Position numbers and translations under genes: made by a program | The notes under the pieces: model-generated | What the model was told of the DNA's origin: nothing | The model's database searches: none | What the model saw: the letters and a program-made list of their open reading frames with translations, nothing else | Shown: positions 23,660-37,800 of the stretch, one piece after another | Numbering within the stretch: position 1 is the stretch's first letter | Layout: every line of letters begins with the position of its first letter | From: Steromphala cineraria | Lineage: Eukaryota; Mollusca; Gastropoda; Trochida; Trochidae | NCBI GenBank assembly: GCA_916613615.1 | Contig: OU744725.1 | Location: forward strand, 52,571,575 to 52,635,574 | Length of the DNA stretch: 64,000 nt | Direction: 5' to 3'

Positions 23660-26360
23660 GACAGTACCAGAAAGAAGGGAAGTAGGAGTTAGAGATAATA
23701 TGATTCAGGATCGTTGCATAGATATATTCAATTGGTTGGGAAAAAATGTTTAACAGACAGCCTGGTATAAGCGATACGAGGTTCTTGCCTTCATAGATAT
23801 CAGGGTGCGTGTGTGCTTCGCGGATAAGAAGATAAACGCGGGGAAGCATTTCAAGGGGGAAACCTGAATCCTTCGACTCAGATACATAAGAAGACGTTCT
23901 CCGATCAATAATGAATAAATACAATGAAACGGGGACCTTGCCGATAGAGGACCTTTTATGAACGCTTCTACCACTTATGCAATTTTATAACAGTTTTTTT
24001 TACTGAAATATCAGTTTCCCTAGAATATTAACCTGTAAGGCCAAGGAAATCTTATCGAACCGCCACGCAAGGGAAAATCATGAACTTACAACTTTAACTT
24101 TATGTGGAATTTTTTTAATGAAAATGTTAAACTGTTTTGTTCTATTTACTAATTTATGATAGTCATGGAAACCAAGGACCAACGTCCGAAGCATCATTTA
24201 ATACATCACTGTTTTTATTTATTACCAAAATTTAAATGATAGTAACCATTTGCTGAATATTGTAAGGCCGGACCACACATATAACAGTACATTCGCGAAA
24301 TGCGCCGAACTGTAAGTTTATGTTGGTCAATAATGACATTTAAAAATAATTTAGGGGCAGTTTTCATCATACGCATTAACTACCATAGTATTGACGTTTC
24401 TTCGATTAGGTTGTATATAATTTCATATTTTGGGTTGTTCATGAAATTTTTACATTTAGTTCATGGGTCTTTGACTTATTGGTATTTAGTGAGATTGCTG
24501 TTGGTATTGTTCTCAATAACTTTCGTGTACCATTAATGAGTTAACTTTGATTAAAAGTTGTTGGTTTTTTTGGTGTATCGAGGCTTTTCATTCCTTTTGG
24601 ACTAAGTAAATGGTTTAACTCTTTGATGAATTAAGTGTAAAATATGAGATAAGCAGAAAGGCTTATTGATAGTATATGGAGAAACCATGAAACCGAGGAT
24701 ATTTTATGGTTGTGTACCTTGATAGGAAGTAAAATCCCGAGGAAAGGGTCTTCCACATCGTATTGAGGGACTTACAACCTTGTGCTTACCTCTAGGAGGG
24801 TTTACAAGGACATGTAATTATGTTAAACCCTGAGAGGAAGATTACAATGATTGTAAACCCTAAAACAAGTTTTACAATTTAAAACTATCCAAAGTTAAAA
24901 TACTTTCTCATACCATAGCGGGACTTTCCGTCACTCAAGATTCTTAATCTGAAAGCTTTACCGCAGCGCTTTGGAGCCAACGAAAATGATTTGCTTTATA
25001 CTTATATTTAGCCTTACACTTCTCTCTCTCTCTCGAGTGAGGGAGACAAAATCCTTTAAAAAAACACAGCAATAAGTGGGAAACTTGGACTGCAATCGAA
25101 CCGTGATGTGAATGCCCCCAATATATGTGGTTCCCGACGGGTTCTATTATAAGGCATAGTTTGGTGTTTGTATGAATGTTATGATTTAATTTTACGGATT
25201 CATAAACTTCAGACGCTAATAATATAGAGAAATCACGAAACCGAGGATGTGGTAAGGCTGTACACCCTGATAGTCAGGAAACCATCCTCAGGATTTTACT
25301 TCCTGTTATGGTCCACAACCTTACCCTACCCTCGGTTTCATGGTTTCTCCCTATAATAAACACTATCAACTCGAAACATATCTTTTACGTGCTGTAGATA
25401 ACTTTCAAAAATTAGGTTGGACAAAATGGAGATCATCAATGTCACTTTTTCAAGTTTCTACTAGTTTCAAATTTTACTTGTTCGCTTAAACGGCTATTCA
25501 GAATATGTGATTCAACAAACTCGTGGAGTGCCTCTTTAAAATTATCCTAGGTTAAATAACGAGTTGTTGAAGTGACTTTGATACGTTTTGGTGTTGACAA
25601 TAGGTAATTGTCTTCAGATAATTGTTTGGAAGCCTTTGGTTAATGATGGTAGAGCTGTTTTGTAACTTTTGTGTTATCTTGTTGGAATGAAACGAATGCC
25701 GAGCAAACACTGTACATCATAAAGACAACAGTGATTAAATCATTTTTATTTTCAAAAAGATTTACAAAGTATTACAATATATCAAAATTAAATTATCAAA
25801 GCATCCTATCATTGTGGTCATTCAGTCACAAAATAGATTATGAGTATTGTAGTGCCATCAATACAAGCCAATGCATTTATTTCCTTTGTGCCTTATTAAT
25901 CAGCACTTTCGAAACAAACCTATACAGTCTAAACACCAGATCTGACTACACTATCTCATTTTTTTATAATTAAACCATTTTTACTGTTTGAGGTTTGTCA
26001 GGTCATATAAATACCTCTTCTCTGCAAACTTGTAGTATTCAAAACCTGAGATCATATTGAGGTAATATGGTAAGTAAATAGGTAAGTAGCATAGGTAAAT
26101 GAGAGAAGTCATCATCGATGTCCTGAAATTCTATATCAATACCCCTTGTAGATTTAAAATCAATTCAAGAATAGACTTTAAAATTAAGGGTAAACATCAT
26201 CTCAACAAAAATGTTGAAAAAGCGCTGTTCAAGAAAGTTATTGAAAATTATAAGAGGATATTTATTTAACCTCAGAGGCAAGTGTGTATAATTTGATATT
26301 TTGTAAATATATTGGCAATCTAAATAAAATCGACCACGTTTTCGAGTGAAACAAAATGAA
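23660..26360. other. Intergenic stretch with a few short repeats
   Basis: No gene recognised. It contains a small palindrome (25222-25355), a partial relative at 24675-24741, a short CT run at 25020-25033, and otherwise AT-rich DNA. Confidence 0.45.
25222..25355. mobile_element. Small palindromic MITE (GAAACCGAGG type)
   Basis: ATAGAGAAATCACGAAACCG and its inverse CGGTTTCATGGTTTCTC enclose a short spacer. A one-armed relative starts at about 24675 (GGAGAAACCATGAAACC). Confidence 0.65.
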
Positions 26361-26369
26361 AATATGTAT

Positions 26370-26692
26370 TCATCAGGGCTTTCCTCCACAATGGTCTGAG
26401 AGCACCCGAGCTAGGCGCGTGTTCAACACCAGTTTAGCACAGACAAAGCCTAGTCCCATTCAAAAACCAACATGGCGGCGATCATGTAGAAAATTGATTT
26501 CACAGGAGTTACGTGCCCCTAGCTCTGATATCAAAATCTTTTGCCAACGTTCTTGTGATTGGTTAGATGAGCTTACGTCAGAACATGCGGGTAATGGGGT
26601 GCCTTCAGACTGTGAATGAGAGGAAAGCTGGGCTGGGTGGGGTTCGAACCCCACTAGAGATAGTCTTTTTACACTGTTTTTCCTCAAAGCAC
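26370..26692 (-). mobile_element. Repeat family 5 with tRNA-like B box, copy A
   Basis: Contains GGGGTTCGAACCCCACTAG, matching a polymerase III B box, next to GAGATAGTCTTTTTACAC. It aligns in inverse orientation with 55834-56200 over most of its length (for example TTAGCACAGACAAAG against CTTTGTCTG-type sequence), but lacks one terminal arm. Confidence 0.65.
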
Positions 26693-26760
26693 AGTCGATT
26701 TTTATCAGACTGATGTTATTGGCTGCCTTGAATGATTTCCTACTTTGAATATTTGTTAAC

Positions 26761-26925
26761 TTTGAAATAACAATTCACAGGTGATTATTCAAGATATATA
26801 ATATCTTCATTGATTAGTTGTGCATCACAGATATAGCTTGTTTACATTGAAATAACAATTCACAGGTGATTATTCTTAACTTATAATATCTTCATTGATT
26901 AGTTGTGCATCACAGATATAGCTTA
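26761..26925. repeat. Tandem duplication, unit about 85 bp
   Basis: TTGAAATAACAATTCACAGG ... GTGCATCACAGATATAGCTT occurs at about 26762-26840 and again at 26847-26924 with few differences. It lies downstream of the CYP39A1 stop codon. Confidence 0.85.
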
Positions 26926-27308
26926 AATCCCATACAAAACTATCATGTAAAATGTAACAATACAAGATAAGCAAATTAAGCATTATAAGATCACAAATTA
27001 ATCTCAACATTAATCTCTAAATAATTACCGGTAGATTAACAAAATAAAATTATTAACAAAACCAAATTTAATGACTTTCATGGTCCCTTTCTACTGAATA
27101 AAAATGCCACAACAAGAACAATTATTCTTCTTAATAGGTAAGTGTAATGTAAGTCAATAATATTTCCTTTTTTGTGTCATTTAAGAATAACAAAATTCTC
27201 ATAGAAATACTGAGCATTGGTGTCATGGAGTGCTAAAATATCAACTCCAAAAAAAAGTTTTATAACATTTATAAATAGTATATTGTTTCTTAGTTCACTG
27301 AGTGACTA

Positions 27309-28836
27309 CTATGATCTCAGCGAATACTTGATCGAGCATGCTGTCTCGGGCTGTTGTGTGCCTACCAAGTGGAGACAACTCTGAAAATAATAAACAAAAC
27401 AGATCGGTATAATTTATGGTTATAGAAAATTTAGTCTGTTCATTAGAACATTTTTATTATTTAATACAACATAAAGCCACTGATCGGGATTTCATAATTT
27501 ACAAAACTTTCAATTCTACTATTTTTATAAATTTCATTCTGGGTAAGTGTGCTTTAAAGATAAAAAAAAAAATATTTTTTTTATTGATTTAACGCCTTGG
27601 TTGTAAAATTACAATGAATCTTGAAAATTTTACAAACGTGACTATTCATCTTTTTATTTAGCAATGGATATTAACTGGAGTGAGGGTTTAAAAATGGAAA
27701 CATGCAAGATTCAATTGAGCTGCGCTTTTAAGAGAAACTCAGTGAGGCCAAAACATCTCCTTACAGGTTGAGGAACATTGCCCATGAGTTTACAGTCAAA
27801 CCTCTGTAGGAAGAGAGCAACAAACATGTGCATCTCCAGTAGAGCAAACCATCTGGAACATGAAGCAGGGGGTGAGAGAAATTATTATCATAACATTAAA
27901 AACACTTCAACTTAGAGAGGCAGTAGCACGTTTTTTGATAATTTTACATTTTCAAATTTTCAATTGATAATTGTACGTTAATGCTAAATGTATTATTTTG
28001 ATAGTGTCAAAAATCTCATTGCACAAACCAATCATCCATAGTCAGGGGACTATAAGTATGAAGATTCACATAAATTCCATTGGCGACGAATTTTGGGTGA
28101 ACACCTGATTTTGTATAAGAAAAAGAAACTGCATGGTTGAAGTTTACAGAGAGGAATTTATTTTCATTTTCCTGACATCACCTAAAATTCTCCCTAAAAA
28201 CTTGCTACTGTCCCTTTAAAAGTGGTTCAAGTAAAATCCTACAACATGGGTGTTATTCCTTGCAGTGAAATTTGCTTACATCAGCTGCATTAGCAAATGA
28301 TAGATTATAAAAAAGGATTCTAACCTAACCAAACCAATCAGAAACGGCTGTCAAGCCTTGTGATGGACTTAAACATTTTTGTCAAACCCTGTAACTGAAT
28401 GAATTTGAAATAGCTGAAGGATATGATTGCTGGATGCTAAGGGAACAACAGATGTCCAAATATACATATTTATTACCTACGAGGGCAGTCATATCGAGGT
28501 TTACGACACTCGTGCCTAAATATCAGTATATCCCTCGCTCTTGCTCGGGAAATACTAATATTCAGCCACTCGTATTGTAAACATAGTATGTCATGGACAC
28601 TCATATGATATACTCTATTTATAAGGACAATAAGAATATGATTATTACGCAATATACAAAAAATATACAAATAATATATAGATAAGAACTTATTACCTTC
28701 CAGGACACTGATAACGTCCACCACCAAATGCTATAAATCCAGGCAAGAACATGTTCTTTTCAAGATCAGCACTTTCCCACCGTTCCTGTAGGAACATATT
28801 TCATGGCACATTATCAATTTGTACAATGTATAGTGT

Positions 28837-28878
<42 letters not shown>

Positions 28879-31800
28879 TGTTTATTTTTGTCTCATCCCT
28901 TACATTCAAAAATATTTCAATATTGCATACATTAAAAATGTAAAAGTCGCCAAAAAGGCTACAAGAGACAATACATTAGGATCACATATAACACTGTAAT
29001 ACATATAAATGAAGAGGAAATCCTCAAATGGAAATTACATGATAAATTCTTTTTTCAATGAAAATTTTGTAAAAGTTGCAATACTCAAAACTTCATTTTA
29101 CATGAATACTAATGATATAACCTATAAAACGTCATAAGCTCGTAACTGACACTCTAACTGCTCTAGATAAGTTTCCGATGTTTCAGTGATTTACGTGCGT
29201 GATTGACAAGTTTTCAATCAAAATCATAATTTAAAACTTTCCTAATATTACCATACAAAGTCGCTTGGCTCTTAAACCATACTTTCCTAAAACAGTCGGT
29301 ACTAATCAGTCAAATGACACTATTCATAAAGTTTGACAAACATGACCCTTAACAACTGAGGAAGTTGATCATTAAAAACAAAACATAAAAGTATGATAAG
29401 GCACTTACAGGAGAGTATTTCTCTGGATCAGGGAAGTATTTAACATTCCTATGAGCCCAGAATGGTGACACCAACAACAAATCTCCTACTGGTACAGTCT
29501 TACCCTGAAAAGTATCGTTAATAAATTTAATCAAAACATACTAGGCAAATGCTTTTGTTGTAGGGCGTCTTACAACGATCCAAGAATTTCACCTCTAACG
29601 CCGTAATACGGATGCCCTCGTCCTGTTCCTCTTAATCATTACCCCTGAGCTCCAAAAACTAGCAAAATAGGATCCGGGGTCCTATTCTATTGTTCCATGC
29701 ACCATTATACAGGCTGGCAGTGCCTGCTTTGAACACTCTTGTTTTTTCAAAGTAAACTCTCCAGCCACTCATGCAGGCCACTCAGTCAAGAGCAACCTTT
29801 TTGAGAGTTCTGGCAAGGGGAACAACACCGCACAGTACCCGAGCCATTGAAGCAAGGGACTGATCAAATTACGAGCTTTTTAACCACAACGACTTTAAGA
29901 ATCACAAAAATCCCTTCATGAAACATACAAAAATTAAGTATAAAAAAAATACAAGAGTTACAATGTTTCAGAAATGACAATTATCGCTGAGCATTCAGTT
30001 CTGACTCAAATTTTGAAATTTTCATGTTGGACATAAAAAACATTAATTGTCTGATTTAAAATGCTAGATAACGCTGTTAAAGTACAGAAGTAAATCATCA
30101 TTTCTCAAAAGCGGTTCTTTTGAATTTTTTACCTTTTTCCACTGTTCAAAACTAATAACAGAAAATATTGGTGCTCCTACAGAGAATATGATGAAAGAAA
30201 GTATGCACATTTACAACATACTACCTTAACAGTGAATTCTTTGACGACTCTCCTTGCTATGACCCCAGGTGACCTTAGTCGAATAGCTTCCAGAATACAC
30301 AACTTCAAAAATGGCATTTCTCGAAGATCAGCTTCTGTCACTAGAAATGAAGAAAAATAATATAATTACAAAAACAACACAATCCAATTTCTTTAAATAC
30401 ACATTGTTTTACTTATCAAATAGTCTTGATTGTTAAAGGGGCAGTAGCACGTTTTAGGTTGCATATAAGGTGATGTCAGGAAAATGAAAATTATGGTTCC
30501 AATTGAAAGACTATGCATTTAAACTTTATGGAGGAGTTATAATTCAAATATATAATGTAACGTTTAGCCATGTGTTTATCTTTGCTTACAAAAAATTCAT
30601 TAAAGGTGTTAACACAAAATGGCCGCCATGGATTTCATGTGAATCTTCATACATTGTCGTCTGACTATGGATGATTGGCTTGTGTAATGAGATTTTTGAC
30701 ACTTTCAAAATAATACATTAAGCATTAACGTACAAATATCAGTGAAAATTTTAAAATATAAAATTATCTAAAACAAGTGCTACTGCCCCTTTAAACATGA
30801 ATAAAAATATTTCTTTGATTCAATGTCATATGAGTATGTAATAAATTACATAGTTCCACAACGTCTGTTTTATCTTAGGATGGGATTTCATATGTAATGA
30901 ATTGTGCTACCATTTCTGGGTTTGTTTTAAGTAAGTGTAGCTTTATTGAAATTTGACATGCATCTTTTGTCCTGTAAAATTTAAAAAAAGAATGGCTTAT
31001 TCACAGCAAAATGTGACAGGAAAAAAGGTTCTAACATGCTACTTTACAATCATATCTACTCTTTTCACTTAAATTATCCATATATCAGACCATATATAAT
31101 ATATATATATATAAAAAAAATATATCAGTCCAAAAGAACATGATCTAGGAATGTTACCTACCATATTCAATAATAACTCTTAATTTTTGACCCTATATAA
31201 AAAACAAATGAACACAATTTTATTTCTTAATTTTTCAAATCTTACCATTGCTTCTTCCCTTTAGAACTTTATCAACTTGGGATTTAGCCTTCTGAAGAAT
31301 CTTCTCGTCTTGAAGCATAAAAGCAAGTGTCCAAAATGTTATCTGCAAGAAAAATATAATAATGGTTTAATTAACTTCAAGTAAAAGGGGTTCTAACCAC
31401 CACCAACCCAAGATATTGCCAATAAAAAGGGTTAATCCCAAGGTTAACTCTAGTTAAGCGTAGTGAAGGCCTCATTTATTATCAGATGTTGAGCATTGGC
31501 ATGAGGCCAATGATAACAAGAGTCATCAGAAGATCACATACTACTTGTCCCCAATAAACAAGAACATAAATTCTAAAATTACCAAGAATAGAGGACAAAG
31601 TCATCTCTTAAAATTCTAAATTCCAGTTCACTGGAAAAATCGAAAGAAGTTCAAAATCCTAAAAGACTCATTGACACTTGCTGACAGATCTACTTATCAA
31701 GTTTCAATGCTAGATCTAATAATTTTGGAGTTCTGGATAATAAAAATGGGAGGGAAAATCAGAAATAAAATGCTATGTCCATGGTAACCGCAGAAAAACA

Positions 31801-34800
31801 AGGCAAAAGTGAGCACAGCTCACATACCCCCGCCTGTAGTTTGACCGCCTTTCTTTGACGAAAATAGTGAAAAGTCATATGTTCTGATAAGTCCTAGGAT
31901 TGTTACAGTATTTTTCCATCACATGATATAGAAAATAACATTAAAATTTAATTTGTCTGAATAGGTGTGAACTGTTATAAATATGATAACAAAGGTTTTT
32001 CAACAAACTCTCACCTTCAATTCAGTTCCATGTAGGTCAATTTATATTCCAATATATGTATTCTTTGCAGTGGTATCAACATTCCAATATATGTATTCTT
32101 TGCAGTGGTAACAACATCAGTCATGTTCTATGTTCATACAGTGTCCATATGAGTAGCACAATAGGTCACAATCCCTTTCTTTTGGTTACTTCCCAAAAGA
32201 TAATTTGAAGGCAAAACAGTCACATTTACAATGTTTATACGGTATGTGTTTGTCATTAGGAAATATATTTACAAGCTTGATCCTCAACCTACTGATTATT
32301 AGAATAAATTATTTAAACGTTGGAGGTGAAACCCCTAAAAGGCACAACAGCATCATGTAGGCTACTGCCATACCAAATTTGAAGTTTCCAAGTGGTAAAG
32401 TTTTTTAATTATGCTCCGGAAACGAGACAACGTCCAGAAATCGGATGGTTTTTGGTCAAAATTTCAAAAATTATTTGAACCATTGAGATGAAACCCCTAA
32501 AAGGCACAACACCATCATATAGGCTACTGCCATAATTTGAAGTTTGTAAGTGGTATAGTTTTAGAGTAATGCTCCAGAAACGATTTCGGACGGACGCACG
32601 GACGCACGGACACGCAGAGCGCTATATACCCCCGACTACGTCGTAGCGGGGGTATAAAAAAAGAAGTTTAAAATCATTAAATCACATCTACACATGCTGA
32701 TTGACCCACATACCAAGTTTCAATCCTGGAAATGAAATGTTCATGGATAGACAGACACACAGACAGGGCAAGGACTATATCCCATTATATATACAGAGTA
32801 CCGTAATTAATGAAGCTTTCCACCACATTTACCATCTCTTGACTCAGGTGAAGGCCCCTTCTTTCAAACTTACCTTTCTCAAGTTTGCAAACAATATTAT
32901 TTGAAAATGGTTATTGGTATATGTGTGCCTTAACCGAATAAAGACATTATTTACATAGTTGATACTTACAGGAATAGCATTAGCGAGGGAGGCCCAGAGA
33001 AACAGCATACTGTATTTGGCCATACAATCTTGGTCAGCGATACCACACACAATCTGCAGTATTGTCTGAAATATGTGAAAAATTAATGTCATTGATAAAA
33101 CTCTTCAAATTTTGACTTAAAGGTCACATATAACAAACTTTATGAATAGTATCATTTGATTGAGAAGTATTGACTGTTTCAAAACAGCATCATTTTAAAG
33201 TTATTCAACGTTGTGTAGTTACAATAGAATGGTTGAAGTCACGATTATGGTCGAAAACTGGACAGTGACGCGTATCAATCAATAAAACGTAATTTTTTTA
33301 ATTTATTGAAAGTAGTCAGGATGACAGTCACAGGTTGTAATTGATTGATTGGTTTGAAACTAGTATTCATGTAAATTGGAGGGTGAATTTGGCTTTTATT
33401 AATATATATGACGGTTTTTATCTATGAAGTTAACGAAATTTTCAATAATCACTAACCTCCTTTCCCTCACTGTCATGCGATGGTTTGAGTTTATCAACAA
33501 CTGAATGAAAGGTCTTCAAAAGCCAAGTTTTTGATTTTGACCAATCCCTAAATAGAAAGATAAAAAGATTTCCTGACAACAAAATTTGACACCATAATAA
33601 ATGTTTCAACAAAACTGACCCCAAAAATACAAAAGAAATAGTGACACAATACAGTAGAACTCGGATATAACGAACTCCAAGGAACCAAAGAATTTAGTTC
33701 GCTATATCCGATGTTCGCTATACGCATGTAATTTTAATGATATTATATAGGGATGGGACGTGAAAATTTGATCGCTATATCCGAGTGTTCGCTATATCCG
33801 TGTTCGCTATATCCATGTTCTACTGTATTAAAGAATGTTGAGTTTGTGATTTAAAAAAAACCCATATTATATGTAGAGGATAACAACTGATTCTAAGAGT
33901 TTAGATTGCAGCAAATGTGAAGGTTTAGGGTTCCAGGACATCTTTTGCCAAAACATTTGCAGGTTGATTTTTAAATTTATCATTATTTTTCTAAACCGTA
34001 AGTATAATGACACACATTCCAACTTTAAACTGTTAGTAAATATCTCAGTGTAAATTAGACAATTTTAGAGGGTAATAACAAGACAATATCTCTGCTGGAT
34101 TGACTTTACATGTAGTATCATATGGAATCAACCAGGAATATTCTATAGAATGATTCTTGGATATTCAATAGAATGTCCTCTTAAAGGGGCAGTAGCACAT
34201 TTTTAGGGGGAATATAAGGTGATGTCAGGAAAAGGAAAATTACTGGTTCTAATTGAAAGACAATGTATTTAAACTTAATGGAGCAGTAATAATTCAAATA
34301 TATAACGTAAACTTTAGCCATGTGTTTGCTTTTTCTTACACAAAATGAATTAAAGGTGTTCACATAAAATGGCCGCCAATGGATTTTATGTGAATCTTCA
34401 TACATTGTACTTTGTCCTCTGACTATGGCTGATTGGCTTGCGTAATGAGATTTCTGACACTGGTAAAATAATACATATAGTATTAACTTACAATTATCAG
34501 TGAAAATTTTGAAATATAAAATTATCAAAAAACGTGCTACTGCCCCTTTGAAGTTGTACATGACCCTGAAATGAGGTTTACCCTTGAGACATTCTATAAT
34601 GTATATCAATATAATGAAAATAGGGCGTTATAGAGGCCAATGTTTGGGTTCTATTTTTGTCATCCATTTTAATTATAATTAACTCAGAAGCCATGGCTAT
34701 TCACTGAAAACAAAACAGCCACAAGTTCTCTTTTAGCACAGGTATACATACCTTAGAAATATTCCAGGAAGTTTGGCACCATACTCAAATTGATCATCAT

Positions 34801-37800
34801 AAGTTATAAAATGTTTTTTGAGGATGTCAAATTCTTCCTGTAAAGAGAGTGAGAAACATAAACTAATCACTTCATCACACTTTTTAGAACTCTCATTAAT
34901 GAATGATATACGAAAGATGAGATGGGATTAAAGTGACACAGAGTATCTTTCTTAAAATTTTATTTGGTTTTGAAAAGCTACATCCATTTATGCTTGATAT
35001 CTCAAAAATGCTTGATTTTATCGAAAAATCAAGAAAACATCTAAAATACGCTTAACATTCGAAATTATACATCCAATTAATCTACCCGTTAGTTACAATA
35101 CCTACCGGTAATAAACATTATTGAATCAAATATATCTTCCTTCAAACTTACGTTTGGCGAATTTGCACGCGCCACTCGAGCCACATTGTCCGGTTGTCGA
35201 TCAAAATCCCGACTTTGAATAGCAGTATTTTCGCTCAAATGTACTGATTGACCTTTAACTTGTTATTTTCAGTAACAGTTAGTGGTTCCCGATGTAATAA
35301 AATCGATTTCAAAATTTGACATATGTGCATGATCCTATCAACATACTCTGTGTCTCTTTAAAACAGAAGCTGATATTGATGTTTCAAATATTATAAGGCA
35401 ACAAGCATGATATTCATTTACTAAGTTTATTACAGAGCATTCTCAGCAACTGTCCAATTCCTTATCTTTTAAATTAAATTTTGACTAAATTTCCTATTTC
35501 CTTATACTGGTAAGCATACTTTAATCAACACAATTTCTTACTTTGTACATTAAATGTTAACTTATCACATCAAAATTTCTAATTAATTTTCACCTGACCT
35601 TGGTTTTCATAGGCAGAAGGTCTTTCCCAAACAAGTTGTCAATCACAGCTGGGTACATCGTGTCTCTCATTAGGTCAAGTAGGTCCTCTTCTCCTATAAT
35701 TGAAATATATTAGCGGGGAGTCATATCAGGGTTCATATTTTTCAAATGATGCACTATGGCAACATCATTTCTTGATTGTGACGTCATGTTATTACAATAC
35801 TTTGACATCACGGTTCGTCTATGATGTTACATTCTATAGGGTCGGCAGCAGCTAGCCCATCTATGCTTACAAGTAGATTTTGAGAATTTCTCTAATTTTG
35901 CGACTACTTTTTTTAATGACATCTATGTTCATTATATGAGTGCCTAGATATAAGTATATCCCTCGCTAGGGAAAATGCTAATATTTAGGTACTGATGTCG
36001 TAAACATAGAAGCGGTATGTCATGGACACTCATATAATATCTTCTTTGAAAGGTTTAACACTAATCAATTAAAAAATTCAATGGTTAAAGCATCAGTTCT
36101 CACCCTGTGAATACTTCTTTAAATTTCTTCGAAACGTTTAACACTAATCAATTACAAAATTCAATGGTTAAAGCATCATTTCTCACCCTGTGAATATTTC
36201 TGTAAATTTTCTTTGAAACTTTGACATAATTCATCTGAAAACTTGGCTAACTGTGAGGCAGCCAGTTTCCCTTTCACCTGGTCGTGGATTTTAGTGTGGA
36301 ATGTAAAGAAGGACTTCTGGGAAAGAGATGCTGTAAAAAAGAATTATTTGAAAATATAAACAATAAGATTCATCAAACTTATTTACAACCTCTTAATGAG
36401 CTAACATTACCTCTCTGATTAATTATATGTGATGTTACAGAAATCTGCGTTGAAAACCTGGAGGCAACATAAACTAATTCTTTTGTTTGTACAAATAAAA
36501 TACATATTTTGAACAGTTATTCACTATACTCAACCTTAAAATAAGTCATATTTAGTTTATTTACATGATGTAATGTTCTAAAAAAATTACAAATTAATTT
36601 TATTACGATATACAAAAGTTTGAATACTGTGACATACCAACTTTATTTGTTGTGTCCTGAACAGCTTTCTGAAAGTCAACGTAGGTTGAAGTGAAGAATT
36701 TATCAAAGTCTTCAGCCTCCATAAGAAAAGTAAGTCTTTCACCGGCCACACGGAGTGAAAATACAGAACCAAGCTGAAAAACATATAAATTCAAAATCAT
36801 ATATGATATTTATAAGAAAATATTTAAAAAAATTAATTGTTGGTTCTCATAAAACCACAATGCAAGTGCTTCAAATAAATAGCATAAAATCAGTAAGACA
36901 AACTTACTATGGAGATGATTCCCTCCCTAAAGTGGTTCAGATGAGTCATTTCATCCATGTTGCCTCAACTACCTGCGCTTTTAAAGTGAGGACAGGCTAG
37001 ATGATTGGAAATTGTTCAAAGACCATGTCCTATTATGGAGCTTCAAGTCCGCAATCTTTTAAGTTTGGGAAAATAATAATTAGGAGATAAACCTACTGTG
37101 TTTTTTAATTTTCATGGTCTAATGTAGATTCGATACCTGTGATGTCATTCGGAGATGAACGCGTTAGCATGAGGATTTGAATGTAACATCAACGGTATCG
37201 AAACTATGTTAGACCACGAAAATTAAAAAACACAGTAGGTTTATCTCCATTCTACCACGACAAGTTTTTTTAGCATTTTAAAAGTCATTTCTTTTCTACC
37301 GTGTAACATAAGTTGTGCTTCGATCAACACTGTGACATCATAATGTATTGCGCTTATGACGTCAAAGGTTGACGTCACTGTGTTGACATCACTTAACCCA
37401 AACCGGTTGCAGTAGCTTCTTGATCTACAGTCAGCCTTTCGCTTGAAAATACACTATTTCCTAGACATAAAGTTAACCTGCGTGATATCGATGTGAATCA
37501 AATTCTACTTCTATAAAAGAATGGGTAGTACAATGATAAAAGTATTTTAGTAAGTATTCAGACGTAGCAACTCCCGAAACGTACGGTCACTGTATGCATG
37601 TGGACTCGTGTCATGAAGTTAGTTTCTATGGCAGTGTGTATCAAATCACGGTGAATCGCCCGTTATAATAATCTTGTTCGAACGAAAACTTGACCATAGA
37701 AATAAACCAATAACATTCGAGGATTTTGAAATGTCATGGTAGAATAATAAATAATAGTTAACTTAATTATAATTAATGCACACATACCAAACTGCTTAGC

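Noticed and set aside
26356..26687. Overlapping ORFs on both strands near 26.4-26.7 kb
   Set aside because: They fall inside a dispersed repeat that recurs inverted at 55.8-56.2 kb.
34181..34609. 142-codon minus-strand ORF
   Set aside because: It is the reverse reading of a family-1 MITE; similar peptides appear at the other MITE copies, so it is not a gene.
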